Source: Porogramme epimiltina (Eukaryota; Basidiomycota; Agaricomycetes; Polyporales; Polyporaceae). From it: a stretch of DNA of 64,000 bases. Positions 45,480 through 55,824 of the stretch are shown in pieces. Position 1 is the first letter of the stretch; the number at the start of each line of letters is the position of its first letter. Location: positions 30,746 through 94,745 of the forward strand of contig FTLJ01000164.1 in assembly GCA_900155495.1 (NCBI GenBank), given 5' to 3'. A program made the position numbers and the translations under genes. The notes under the pieces are model-generated. The model had not been told where the DNA came from, ran no database searches, and saw nothing but the letters and a program-made list of their open reading frames with translations.

Positions 45480-46324
45480 ATGTACTCGAATGTACCCACG
45501 ATCCTCGGGGCTATCATTCTCGTTTCCACATTTTGGGCATCAGCTTGTAAGTGTACGATCCATTCCAGCGTCACTGCTTTTGTGCTGACGTACATACTCG
45601 GCAGGTGGAGAGACCGTCTCACTCTATATCCCTGGATTGGGCGATCCGAATCTCCTCTCGGAGGGCATCACAATAACCGGAGAGAATGTCGGGACGGATG
45701 CTGAGGGGCACACAACATGGGTTTTGGGTGTAGCTCCCGTGAGCGATCCGACTCTGACCGACGCCCAGGACTTCACTGTGCCTCCTTGTGCGTCTCTTTC
45801 CCGTATCTATACGCGCCTCGATAGCTCATCTCTCTGCTTCCCTGCCTCTTCAACCCGGCTCGCCGGTCCGTGTTCGCACATCTTGGACCACACCAGTCAC
45901 GCTTGTCGAAGGACCCACGAACGTGCACGCATACCAGAGCATTCCCACGGGCTTCCCCGGCTTCCCTAGTGGCGACGCCGCGGTGCAAGAGGACTGTGCG
46001 GTCTCGGGCGATTCTGCCGCCTGCACGCTCATCCAATCCGCATCCGGCAGCATTCTCACGACGTTCCTCACCACGGAATCGGTGGGCTTTGTTCAAGTTC
46101 AGGTCGCTACGACTGCGGCACCGGCGAGCAGTACATCTGGCTCGAGCACGAGCACGAGCTCGGGTTCGTCCTCGGGGCGTGAGAGCGGGAGCGGAACTGA
46201 AACAACGAGCGCCACGACGACGGCCCAGACGGGCAGCGGGAATGGCGCAGAGAGGACAGCGGTGTCGTTCGCCGTCGTAGGTGCTTTAGGCGCTGTGGGT
46301 ATGTTGGTGAATCTGCTTGCATGA
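45480..46324 (+). CDS. small secreted GPI-anchored protein, family member a
   Basis: Exons 45480-45546, 45605-45787 and 45897-46324 give 225 aa. Both introns are phase 1, as in every member of this family in the window. Signal peptide in exon 1 (MYSNVPTILGAIILVS...), then VSLYIPGLGDP, GTDAEGHTTWVLG, FTLVEGPTNVHAY, and the two-Cys motif EDCAVSGDSAACTL. A Ser/Thr-rich stalk of about 50 residues is followed by a hydrophobic C-terminal end (AVVGALGAVGMLVNLLA) typical of a GPI signal. Member a has the longest stalk together with c. The family is abundant in basidiomycetes and its function is unknown; a cell-surface location is inferred. Confidence 0.8.
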
Positions 46325-47121
46325 ACCCTACTATAGCCTCCCTTCTTCGCGGTGTATAACTCACGTAAATCGCGTTCTATTGGAAATCCTTCAAATCTCG
46401 CGCAGGGAGCGAGCCGCAAACTTGAGTGATGCCGGCTGGTGTAGAGCCCGGTACATTGGCGAGTTGCGGCAGCTGATGAACTTGGTATGGAACACTATTA
46501 GAACATCCGTGGGGACGCATGCTCTACGAATAACCTCCAATGCTAATAAAAACATGGTAGCGATAGCCACCGAAAGACCGGTACATCAAGATAAACAATC
46601 AAATAGCTCCGGGTGCTCCGCCGATGTCAACATGGCGCATGAGCAAGATCATGGTCACTGGTCAGTACCTCGCTCATTGCTGGAAAAGGCATGTCGCTTT
46701 CTAAAACCACACGTCAAGGAACGGAAGTATTGCAGGGGTAATTGAGGCGTGTTAGTGTGGGCGATGCATAGGACCGCTCTCATAGGGCACAGTTTATGAT
46801 GTTGTTGTCGCCGACTCGGAGTGCAACGTCCACCACTGGCGTAGCCAATAATATCTATGTCGTTCCCCGCTTTTGTCACTGAAGATTTTTTGACTGGTTG
46901 GTCGCCCTCGTGGTGTCGACGCTTTGGGCTCGAATTACCGAGGTTGTGGCGCCGCAGTAACCGATCCTGACGCTGAATCCTGACAGATGATTGTGCTTAT
47001 CAGAGGTCAGGATGGTATATTAACGAAAGGCATGTACGAACGGATTGGCCTTTCGTGTTTCTTCTCACAACGTCTCTCCGGCTCTAGATACTGTTAACCC
47101 TTGCATTATCCTCACAATACT
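46325..47121. other. intergenic, nothing recognised
   Basis: About 800 bases with no coding signal between GPI gene a and the DUF6533 gene. Confidence 0.45.
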
Positions 47122-48894
47122 ATGGGCGGGGTACTATCCACTGACGAGGTTGAGAAGTTACGCTCAGTGTAAGTACTCGGATACTTGACCCCAGTGACTC
47201 TCTGCAACTGTTAATGGATTGTGACAAATTATTTTGCCTATGTTGTAGCGCGAATTCCTCTTACGTGAACAGAATGGTCCAGTCGGCTACTTTTGGTGAG
47301 GATATTCCTCTTTACGGCCTGATTCACTTTGGGGACAAATGTTTAAACATCGCTTATTATTGCGTCCCTAGCTCTCCTCTTCTACGACTTCCTCCTGACG
47401 CTTTCCAAAGAAATTGAGCGTTACTGGAAAGGCCGCCGATCGTTCCATGGAGGTTCTCTGGCGTTCTTCCTTAGCAGATATATGTCCCTCTGTTTTGCGC
47501 CTCCGATTATGTATGAATATTTTTGGACAATGCCCCAGCCGGTAAGTCTCCTCGTTCTCATCACCAAGCTCCATAACGTCTTCTGTGTTGAGTGTCCATC
47601 TGCACGTCAAGAGGTTTGTGCTTTAGTCTCTTTGGAAACCTTCATTTCTGGTGGTTAATCGGATTTGATATAGGTGCAGATCACTACAACTCTACCATCA
47701 GCTCTCCTTGGTAGTGGGACAAGTCATAATCGCAGGTTTGTTTCTTTGATGTCATTTCCATATTTCTACGTACGAGTCCTCACTTATTGCATTTGAATGC
47801 GACAACCACTTCAAAATGAAGTCGTTCTTTGGCTACGAACATACGCTCTATATAACCAAGACCGTAGAGTAGCGTATGGGCTAGTAATAATAGGCCTGAT
47901 TGCCACGATAATCGGAGTGGTAGGTTGGCTAAGCATATTCACATGTGCTGTCTCCAACACCGTGTTCTTCCATTCCAAGTGGGCCATTTTCAGTGAAAAA
48001 CCATCTTCATTGGATGTAGGGATGAGTGTTTCACAGTATGTAGGATGCGACCTGCGGGTCTCTAAGACTCAGTAAGTTGGATCAATGCACCTCTTCCCGG
48101 ATCCCAGTCTTACTAACAGAATCACCATGGACTAGGGGCCACCGTAAGTACAGAGTCAGGGTTGTCATGGAAGTCAATTTAACCTCTAAACATACGGATT
48201 AGATTTGGCGGTCTCCTGGAGCTCAATTCTGATATTTGATGGGGTAGTCTTTGTGATGACTTTCATTAGAGGACTCCTGATTCGTCGTTCCTATGGCAGA
48301 CTGTGGGGGCGTGGTTTATTCTTTGTGATGTCACGAGATGGTGAGCGACTTGAAGTTCTTTCGCATTTGCATGAGCGACTAATGCCGAGTTTTCCGTCCA
48401 GGGACTGTGTATTTCGGGTATACACCACATTTTTATGTTGTTGAGTCCTATGTCTGACACAGTCTCAGAATTCTCGCTATCTGGTACCTGGCGAATATTG
48501 TGACGTTCTTGGTGAGATCTACCTCCGTCGAACTACTAACATGTCTGAAAGCTTAAAACTCACTCTGTTTCAGGTTCTTCCAGTAAGTTCAGTAGTACCC
48601 GGATCCGTATCTCAGTAGAGTCCTGTACGCGCTAATATTGCATCAAGCCAGATCACTTGGGTATCCTTACTACGCCCACGAACGTGTACGTTTTTGTACA
48701 TGCACATGCATGAAATCATTGAGAACTCATCTATGGCTTTCAGCATATCCACTATACTCATCACACGGATGATGCTGAACATCCGTGAACCGGACCTACT
48801 TGAAGGCCCATTTCATTTGAAAGCTTGTAGTGCGACTTCCGGTATCGATCGGTACACGTGGGCAAACGCGGGGTCTCGTGTAACTAGTGTATAG
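47122..48894 (+). CDS. DUF6533-domain multi-pass membrane protein 1
   Basis: Start MGGVLSTDEVEKLRSV at 47122 before a GTAAGT donor. Recognised exons: about 47370-47541 encodes the DUF6533 core LLFYDFLLTLSKEIERYW...SRYMSL and ends at a GTAAGT. About 47806-48072 encodes VVLWLRTYALYNQDRR and helix-rich text through YVGCDLRVSKTQ. About 48206-48342 encodes AVSWSSILIFDGVVFV...MSRDG. A final exon near 48740-48894 encodes STILITRMMLNIREPDLLE. These are the expected landmarks of a family of about seven helices from agaricomycetes, sometimes likened to receptors but without proven role. Several short exons are not fixed, and I cannot exclude frame damage between 48350 and 48740. Confidence 0.6.
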
Positions 48895-49162
48895 GATTTC
48901 ACATCAGCACACATGGTGTGCAAAACAACGTGTTTATGCTTGACGGGACAATATGGTATTGGATGCCACACATGAGGCTAGTAGCAGCTTTGATCTGTAC
49001 ACGCGAGCGGCACCTGATTCGGGAGAATATAAGAGCTTTGAGGACATTACGTTGAGTATCAAGTTTACTCATCTACCATATCGCATTTCCGATTACAAGA
49101 CAGCCCGGATAATGAAATCTGACACGCCCATGCCCATCTCCGCAAGAAGTGACGATCACACT

Positions 49163-49500
49163 TCAATCGCCGCTCGCTCTATCGACCCTTCCCCCGTTCC
49201 GGTCTTTGCCGTCTTCGCTTGATACTGGAGCGGGAGTGGCAACCTGCGCGGGGATGGACGTCGCTAGTACTGTTAATGTCTCGACCGCTGCCTCACTATT
49301 ATGGAACGAGAGAATCTGTGTGCACATTACGGCCGTTCTTGAAACATCGCTGTCCTGTGGAAGAACACGCGTCCGTCTACGTAGACGGACGAGCTGGGGG
49401 TAGTACCGTGATCCGATATGTTCTGGGTTGGACATAGTGTCCAGGCTGACGCATATTCACACATACAATTTCCGTGGAGGTACTCCAGTAACAATAGCCT
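49163..49500 (-). pseudogene. decayed member of the GPI-anchored secreted family
   Basis: The minus-strand frame 49435-49163 reads LPQDSDVSRTAVMCTQILSFHNS...LATSIPAQVATPAP. This lines up with ...YHEDCAISGTVAVCTNVFSS...LATFVPVQVAAA of member d. The first Cys of the two-Cys motif is Ser, the upstream exons with signal peptide and TLVEG block are not found, and there is no hydrophobic GPI tail. A 22-bp palindrome lies in what should be exon 3. It sits just 5' of nothing and just 3' of the DUF6533 gene, in the same neighbourhood and orientation as members b and c. Confidence 0.6.
49370..49391. repeat. perfect 22-bp palindrome
   Basis: CGTCCGTCTAC directly followed by its reverse complement GTAGACGGACG, with no spacer, inside the GPI-family pseudogene. 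Confidence 0.9.
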
Positions 49501-49614
49501 TCAAAGATTCATTTGAATGTTAATACACAGCCAGATACGTCTCAACCTATAACAAACACCTTCAAAGGGACGTGAACTCACAGAACCGCCAAGAACACCA
49601 AATAATACACCCAT

Positions 49615-50305
49615 TCACAACACCAAGTTGACCAACGCACTCCCAATCACGCCCGCCACGCCCGCGACCACCACAGCCCTTCCCGTCATCCTCCCCCCAC
49701 GCGCGCCGTTGCTCCCGCTCCCATTGCTCCCCGAGGTCGGCTCCGCGAGCTGGACCGCGACCGCGCTCGCGGGCTCGGTGACGACCGTCGCGGTGGACAC
49801 CGCGCCGCCGGACACGGAGAGCGCGCGCGTGCAGACGGCGACGGTGCCCGAGACCGCGCAGTCGTCGTGCAGGAACGTCGGCGGGTGCGAGATGCCCGTC
49901 ACGCCGGGCGGGTCGGAGAAGAGGACGGACTGGACGCGGTGCGCGTCGGACGGGCCCGCGACGAGAGTGACTGTGGGGGCGGGAAGGCGTCAGGGCATGG
50001 GGACAACATAGGAAAGGGAATACGCGTACTGGGCGCGAAGGAGACGGTGGGAGAGGCGAGGCCGTCACTGGATTGCCCCGCACCGATGACCCAGGTGGTG
50101 CGGCCGCTGTCGTCGGTGCCCCCCTGGGACGCGCTGAGCGCGATCGACTCGGTCACGTCCGGAATGAAAAGAGAAACGATGCCGGCGCCTGCAGCGAGAG
50201 CGCGTCAGCCTTCAACAATCTAATGGTGGATAGCATGAGGGCCTTACTGGTAGGCGCCGAGAGCGCGAAAAGGACCGCGAGGCCCGAGAACCACTTGAAC
50301 TGCAT
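49615..50305 (-). CDS. small secreted GPI-anchored protein, family member b
   Basis: Exons 50305-50248, 50188-50030 and 49970-49615 give 190 aa, both introns phase 1. Signal peptide MQFKWFSGLAVLFALSAPT, then IVSLFIPDVTE, GRTTWVIGAG, ITLVAGPSDAHRV, the two-Cys motif DDCAVSGTVAVCTR, a short Ser/Gly/Asn stalk and a C-terminal hydrophobic segment (VVVAGVAGVIGSALVNLVL). A TATATA element at about 50421-50427 lies about 115 bases upstream. Much higher GC in exon 3 than in its neighbours. Extracellular, membrane-anchored location inferred; function unknown. Confidence 0.82.
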
Positions 50306-51090
50306 CCTGAAGCTTGAAGGGCGAGCTCCGCTCGAGGGAAGAAAGCAGCGACGACGGCGCGAAGAAGGGTCACCGCGTCAGGGGGAAGATGGGTCTCTTC
50401 TTCGTATCTGCAGGGCCAGAATATATACCGCGGGTGCACTGCTTGTGGTGACGATCCATCAGCGTCGTCGCCGCGCGGCGGCTTTGCCGATTGCGGAAAA
50501 TCTGGCGGACGCGCGGTCTGGATCTAGGCGGGAAGCCTAGGGTTGGCGTAGAGGTCTCCAAGAGGGCATCGAGCCATCATCCCGAGGACCACCACAAGTT
50601 GATGTGTGGGTGCGGAGACGCCGTCGAGTGCTGAGCTGGACTGCAGAAATGCATCGCACAACGGGCGTGGAGGCTGCGTTCCTGGTGGGACGGGTCACTA
50701 GCTTAGCCAAATTAGGGAATAATGATCCCGATATAGGGACTTATACCGTAATGCCGCGAGACCACAGTAAGATCATGCACGCCATGGGCATAGAATGCGT
50801 GTTAATTGTGCAACAGCTTGGACCGCCTTACGCCCTCCCAAAGCCTCGATCAAACACGCACACGCAAGCACCTGGTTCGGCTAGGTGTGCGATGCATGAG
50901 CAATTTGAAAGGTCAATATGATTTGTCAAATAGAATACACGCCTCGACTCGAAGTCCGGTGAGATGCCAAGAAAGCTACAGCACAGATACAGGGGGGAGA
51001 TAAATACAGCTGTAGTACATGCGATACGGTTGAGTGACATGATACAGAACGTCATGACTGCAGTAAAGACTTACGCCACAAGTCCGAATA
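50306..51090. other. intergenic, promoter side of GPI gene b
   Basis: Contains the ATATATA element (50421-50427) usable on the minus strand. No other gene signal. Confidence 0.5.
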
Positions 51091-51896
51091 CTACACCACG
51101 CAACTTCCTATCACGCTCACCAACGCGACTACGAAAGGCACATAGTACGCGCTTCCTACCACCTTCTCTGCTCCATTAGATCCCTCAGCACTTGGTGCTG
51201 CCCCGCCGGTTCCTGCAGTCTCCGTACCGTTGGTGGCCGCTCCTCCAGTCGAGCTCGGAGTCGCGCTCGGAGTCGCGCTCGTCTCCACAATCGTCTCTGT
51301 CGCCGTTGCCCCCTCGCTCTTGGTATTGCCAGGGGGCACGCTGGCGACCTGGACCGCGACGGGGCTCACGGGCTCCGTGTTCGTCCCCAACGTTGTCACC
51401 AATCCGTATGCGGAAACGACGAGGGTGCAGACGGCGGTCCCGTCCACGATCGCGCAGTTGTCGTGCGCGACTGCGCCCGGGACTTCGGGGCGGTCTTGGA
51501 TGATGCGCACGTCGTTCGGGCCTTCGATGAGCGTCGCTGTGGGAGGGAAGGCCCATGGTCAGCACACATGGTGCGGGGGAGAGGTAGTGGGACGGTCACA
51601 CCGGTCGGGAATGCGAAAGGGGGGCTGGTGAGCGTGCCGCTCACGACGCCTGGGCCGAGGAGCCATGTCGTGCGCCCTCCCGCGCCAGTCCCCAACAGGT
51701 CCGCGGACAAGGCGTATCCATCCGCCTCTGGCACGAAGAGCGAGATGATGGCAGCATCTGCAGTGACGTAAGCTTCTCCTCTTCGGAAAGAGGCTCTGTC
51801 GGACGGACTGGGGGAGCGAAGATGGAGTGGAGACTCACTGGAGGAAGCACTGAGTGTGCACAATGCAACGAGACGAGCCGTATTCCTCCACTGCAT
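51091..51896 (-). CDS. small secreted GPI-anchored protein, family member c
   Basis: Exons 51896-51839, 51757-51602 and 51536-51091 give 219 aa, both introns phase 1; exon 1 is 58 nt exactly as in members b and e. Signal peptide MQWRNTARLVALCTLSASS, then IISLFVPEADG, GGRTTWLLGPG, ATLIEGPNDVRII, two-Cys motif HDNCAIVDGTAVCTL, a Thr/Ser-rich stalk of about 60 residues and a hydrophobic tail (VPFVVALVSVIGSCVV). A TTATAA element lies at 51933-51938, about 40 bases upstream of the ATG. Upstream neighbour of member b in the same orientation, so the two look like a tandem pair. Confidence 0.82.
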
Positions 51897-52388
51897 CGCG
51901 TCGCTGAAGGACTTGGAGGATGAGGCTAGGGGTTATAAGTAGCGGCGGAGGGGGCTATAGATGCCATCCTGGCACGGCTTCCAAGATGTGTTGAAACGGC
52001 AGGCCCGGTGATATGTCCCTAAGAGGGCTTACACGGGAACCCGCCTCGGATGGATACTGCAAGTGAGGGGAGGTGGTGTTCCGCAGATGAGGTGCATAGG
52101 GGTAGAGCTCTGTGTGCACAAAGAACATGTAGGACATCGGAGTTGGGTGGAGCACGAGGTGAAAAAGAGCAAGACACAACCTGAAACGGTCCAGGGCTGG
52201 CGGACGGATGCGTGTGACTGCTATGTCACGTCGTGACCGATCGCGACCGTGATGGTGACGAACGCGTCGGATGGGCGTCTAGTTCCTTCTCCGGCTCGAG
52301 GCCAGCTCTACAGGCTCGGGGTAACAAGACTCTCGAACCTCTTCTCAACGTCTGACGATTCTTACGACTCCAACAACGCTCGAACGCG
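51897..52388. other. divergent promoter region
   Basis: Separates GPI gene c (-) from the zinc-ribbon-like gene (+); contains the TTATAA of gene c. Otherwise no feature seen. Confidence 0.5.
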
Positions 52389-53718
52389 ATGCCTGGCCCG
52401 CGCAACCAGAGGAAGAAGAAGCTGCCCCAAGCGAAGAAAGAGAAGAAGGCTCCAGAGACGATCACCCAGTCCGCATCCCCACTTCCCCCCTCCCAACCCG
52501 CCCTATCCGACTCATACCCCCCTGCACCCATAGGGGTCACACAGCCTTCTCCACCACCTGAAACATATGATGAAGAACAGTCCCCCAGCCTCTCGCCGCC
52601 ACCTCTTTCTGAAAGACATGGCACGCCATTGCACATACAGCAGCTGGAGGCGTCCGCAGAGTCTTACGTTCATACCCCGCCTGTGTACGCACAACCGATA
52701 CTCGACCCCGCTTACACCGCGCACGAACCGCCAATACCGCCCTCCCTACTAAAAATACCCTTCATCCACGACCCCGGCGACGGCCCGCGCATAAAAGACA
52801 CGCGCGCCTTCATCGCGTCCTCGCTAGCCGCCCCGCCGTCGGTGGACGACCCCCTGTGCGCCGAGTTCGCAGACGAGGCCGTGCCTCAGATGCTGTACAC
52901 GGTTCTCCCGGAGGAGACTGCGCTTGTGCGTAATGCGGTTCTTTCCACGATGTTGTGGGTCACTGAACGCGGGTGCTCGGTGATAGATCTTATGGTACAA
53001 CAAGAGCAGAAGAAGCGCGAGGATATGCCCTGCGTGCCAGCGATTGTACAGGTTGGGTGACGTTCTTCCGGACCATCTGGCGGACGAGGATCAGAGAGAG
53101 TCGGGCAATGCGCATGCGTCACCGTACCTTCTGAAGGAGCAGGAGATGAGCGGTCTTTGTGAGTGTTCTGCCTCGTTTGAGTACCCGTCCCTTCTTCCGT
53201 ACAACTCTTTGCTTGGATTATGTTCCCCACGTTTATATGTTACCGTGACCCACCTATCGTTCGCTTGTGTTTCCCCATGGAACTGCTGCTTACTTTAACT
53301 TCGCACAGGCTCACCAGTGTGCTTCATCCTGGCTGCGTACAACTACCCGGGCGCGATCCGCTCAACGTGGGGCAGGATGGCAGAAGAGCTCGACGATGCG
53401 ACGTGGGATCTGCTCGATGGCCCGGGACAGCAGACAAACGACATGGGGCTTGGGATGCTCTTGAAGATGACGCGCCTGCACGATCTTGGCCTCGGGCAAC
53501 TATTCTTCCCCGACCTCGAATTAGACTCGGACTCGACGTGCCACGAGACGGAACAGGAGATGGAGGAGGAGGGGAAGGGGAAGTGGAAACCAGACGGGGA
53601 GGTTCCGGGCTACCAGGACGTTGCTGCGGACGCGGCGACTCGAGAGGGCGTTAAGGAGGTGGGTATCGAGGTGGAATTGGGTAGTCTTCGGATAGGAGAG
53701 ACGGAGGTTGTTTCTTGA
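52389..53718 (+). CDS. conserved basidiomycete protein with a split zinc-ribbon-like Cys set
   Basis: Exons 52389-52925, 52987-53158 and 53309-53718 give 372 aa in frame. A basic N-terminus (PGPRNQRKKKLPQAKKEKK, nuclear-localisation-like) and a Pro/Ser-rich region lead to LLKIPFIHDPGDGPRIKD. Exon 2 encodes ILWYNKSRRS then CPAC (C193, C196), and SGLC-SPVC crosses the exon 2/3 junction (C237, C241), giving a C-x2-C...C-x3-C set that could bind zinc. Then AAYNYPGAIRSTWGRMAEELDD and MGLGMLLKMTR follow. I recognise the layout as conserved in agaricomycetes without a named function. Reading through intron 1 gives a false stop at 53059, so splicing is needed to see the Cys motif. Confidence 0.78.
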
Positions 53719-54135
53719 ATACCGCTTTCTAGGTAGGACTTCCCGGACTTTCTTGCTTCTCTCGCATTGCTCTTCGCTCGTTGTCACAACCTACTTTGCC
53801 GATAGCTTTCTTTAACTGTCCTCTTGCCACAAAGGCCCCTACCCCACTACTGTAGCTAAGTTCTATGAAGTGTCTACATCCCCCGAGGAGATATTCCCCA
53901 CCGTCAGGGTCATCGAGGGAGAGATCGCGGCAGAACGATTGAGCCCGTCGCCACGACGGACGCCGGAGATCTCCCCATTTGCATGTCGCGTGTCTGTCGC
54001 GTGGGCGAGCTTTGTGCGCCTGATCTGGGGCTGCTAAGTGATACTTACGCGTTCCGGGCTCTTGTCCGGCCTCGCTCGCTCGCTGTTTCCCCTCTCCCTC
54101 CTCCTCGCAGTCCTCCATCCAAGCCAAGCCACACC

Positions 54136-55824
54136 ATGCCGCCTGCGCCGCTGCCTAGCGATCCCCGCCCCCCGCTCGACTCGCCCCGCATCGGCTCCCT
54201 CACCGACGTCCCCGAGGACAGCCCCCTCACGCCCTCCGCCCGCTCGCCCTACTTCCACCACGCAGTCACCGGCTCGGCGACGACGTTCAAGCAGGCGTCG
54301 CCGAATGCCGCCTCAGCAAGCACGACAAGCCTCGGGAGCGTCCCCTCCCGCACACCGTCGGCCGCGGGCCAGCGCACGCCATCGGGGATTACGCGCACAC
54401 CGACGGTGCGTTCCGCGAGCGGCGACTCCGTCGGGCCCGTGCTCAGGCGGCAGCGCTCGGGATCGCCGGCCACGGTGAAGGGGCGGGAGCGAGAGCGGGA
54501 CAAGGACAAGGACCGGGACGACAAGAGCGTCGCCGGGCGGGACGACGGGCGGGAGCGGCGGGAGGGCAGGGACGGGCGGGAGCGGGAGGGGCGCGACGGG
54601 AAGAAGGCCCCCACGGCGCCCCCGACGCACCGCGTGCGCAACACGCCGCACCTCCCGCACACCAGGGACGCGGAGCCCGCGCCGGCGACGCTCATGCACT
54701 GGAGCCGGGCGCCGACGTACGGCCACATGCTCGCGCACGGCATCCGCGCGCACACCGTCACGCTCATCGACAACGTCGCCTGGCTCTTCGGCGGGTGCGA
54801 CGAGCGGGCGTGCTGGAAGGACGTGTTTTGCTTCAACACAGGTGCGTACCTCCCCTCAGGCCCCCGCCGTGTCCGCGGGCTCACCCCGCGCAGAGACGAT
54901 GCAGTGGACGCACCCCGAGGTCGTCGGCGACCTGCCGCCCAAGTGCCGCGCGCACACCGCGACGCTCGTCGACCGCAAGATCGTCGTGTTCGGCGGCGGC
55001 GAGGAGACGCACTACTTCAACTGGGTGCACATCCTCGACACCGCGACGCGGACGTGGATCACGCCCGAGTGGCAGAAGCCCGACCGCGAGCCGCGCCTCC
55101 CGCCGCCGCGCCGCGCGCACACCGCCGTGCTCTACAAGACCCGGATCTACGTCTTCGGCGGCGGGAACGGCACGACGGCGCTCAACGACGTCTGGGCGCT
55201 GGACGTGAGCGGGCCGATCGAGCGCATGCGCTGGGAGCAGATCGAGACGAGGGGCAAGGGCCCGACCCCGCGCGGATACCACACGGCGAACCTCATTGGG
55301 AACGTCATGGTCGTGGTCGGCGGGAGCGACGGGCGCGAGTGCTTTTCGGACATCTGGTGCCTCAATCTCGGTGCGTGTGCTTTACGTGTTTGGGCGGGAA
55401 GGAGGCTGACGCCTCTCGCTTAGATACGCTCCTCTGGAGTCTGATCAAGCTGGACGAGAACTACAAACGGCTGTCGCATAGCGCGACCCAAGTAGGCTCG
55501 TACCTCTTCATATTCGGCGGCCACGACGGCAGCTCGTACATGTCCGACCTCCTCCTCTTCAATCTTGGTGGGTCCTTGCATGGCCTTTGCGCTCACGCTG
55601 ATAACCTTACTCCCTCGACAGTGTCACTGCAATACGAGCCTCGCCAGGTCGCGGGGCGGCCGCCTAATCCGCGCGGATACCACGCCACCTGCCTCGCGGA
55701 CAGTCGGATGTTCCTCTTCGGTGGCTTCAACGGCCCCGAGGTGTTTGACGACGTACACGTTCTCGATCTCGCCGGTGCCGCCTACCTCCCGCAGGTCACG
55801 AGCTTCCACATCGACGTCCAGTGA
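54136..55824 (+). CDS. kelch-repeat protein with long disordered N-terminus
   Basis: Exons 54136-54841, 54894-55370, 55424-55567 and 55622-55824 give 509 aa; all introns are phase 1. The ATG at 54136 has a good context (CACCATGC); an in-frame ATG at 53983 also exists but what follows it looks like leader. Residues 1-190 are disordered: Ser/Pro/Thr-rich, then a long charged Arg/Asp/Glu/Lys stretch near residues 115-160. From about residue 205 come kelch units: GIRAHTVTLIDNVAWLFGG, CRAHTATLVDRKIVVFGGG, RRAHTAVLYKTRIYVFGGG, PRGYHTANLIGNVMVVVGG, SHSATQVGSYLFIFGG and PRGYHATCLADSRMFLFGG, six in all. That fits one beta-propeller. Such fungal proteins act as scaffolds in cell polarity or signalling; a specific partner cannot be named from sequence. 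Confidence 0.85.
   Translation: MPPAPLPSDPRPPLDSPRIGSLTDVPEDSPLTPSARSPYFHHAVTGSATTFKQASPNAASASTTSLGSVPSRTPSAAGQRTPSGITRTPTVRSASGDSVGPVLRRQRSGSPATVKGRERERDKDKDRDDKSVAGRDDGRERREGRDGREREGRDGKKAPTAPPTHRVRNTPHLPHTRDAEPAPATLMHWSRAPTYGHMLAHGIRAHTVTLIDNVAWLFGGCDERACWKDVFCFNTGAYLPSGPRRVRGLTPRRDDAVDAPRGRRRPAAQVPRAHRDARRPQDRRVRRRRGDALLQLGAHPRHRDADVDHARVAEARPRAAPPAAAPRAHRRALQDPDLRLRRRERHDGAQRRLGAGRERADRAHALGADRDEGQGPDPARIPHGEPHWERHGRGRRERRARVLFGHLVPQSRCVCFTCLGGKEADASRLDTLLWSLIKLDENYKRLSHSATQVGSYLFIFGGHDGSSYMSDLLLFNLGGSLHGLCAHADNLTPSTVSLQYEPRQVAGRPPNPRGYHATCLADSRMFLFGGFNGPEVFDDVHVLDLAGAAYLPQVTSFHIDVQ

Noticed and set aside
50604..50921. Plus-strand ORF of 105 codons upstream of GPI gene b
   Set aside because: No motif, no splice partner, and low-quality composition.
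53729..54127. Minus-strand ORF of 132 codons between the zinc-ribbon and kelch genes
   Set aside because: No domain, overlaps the likely 3'UTR and 5' leader of the neighbours.
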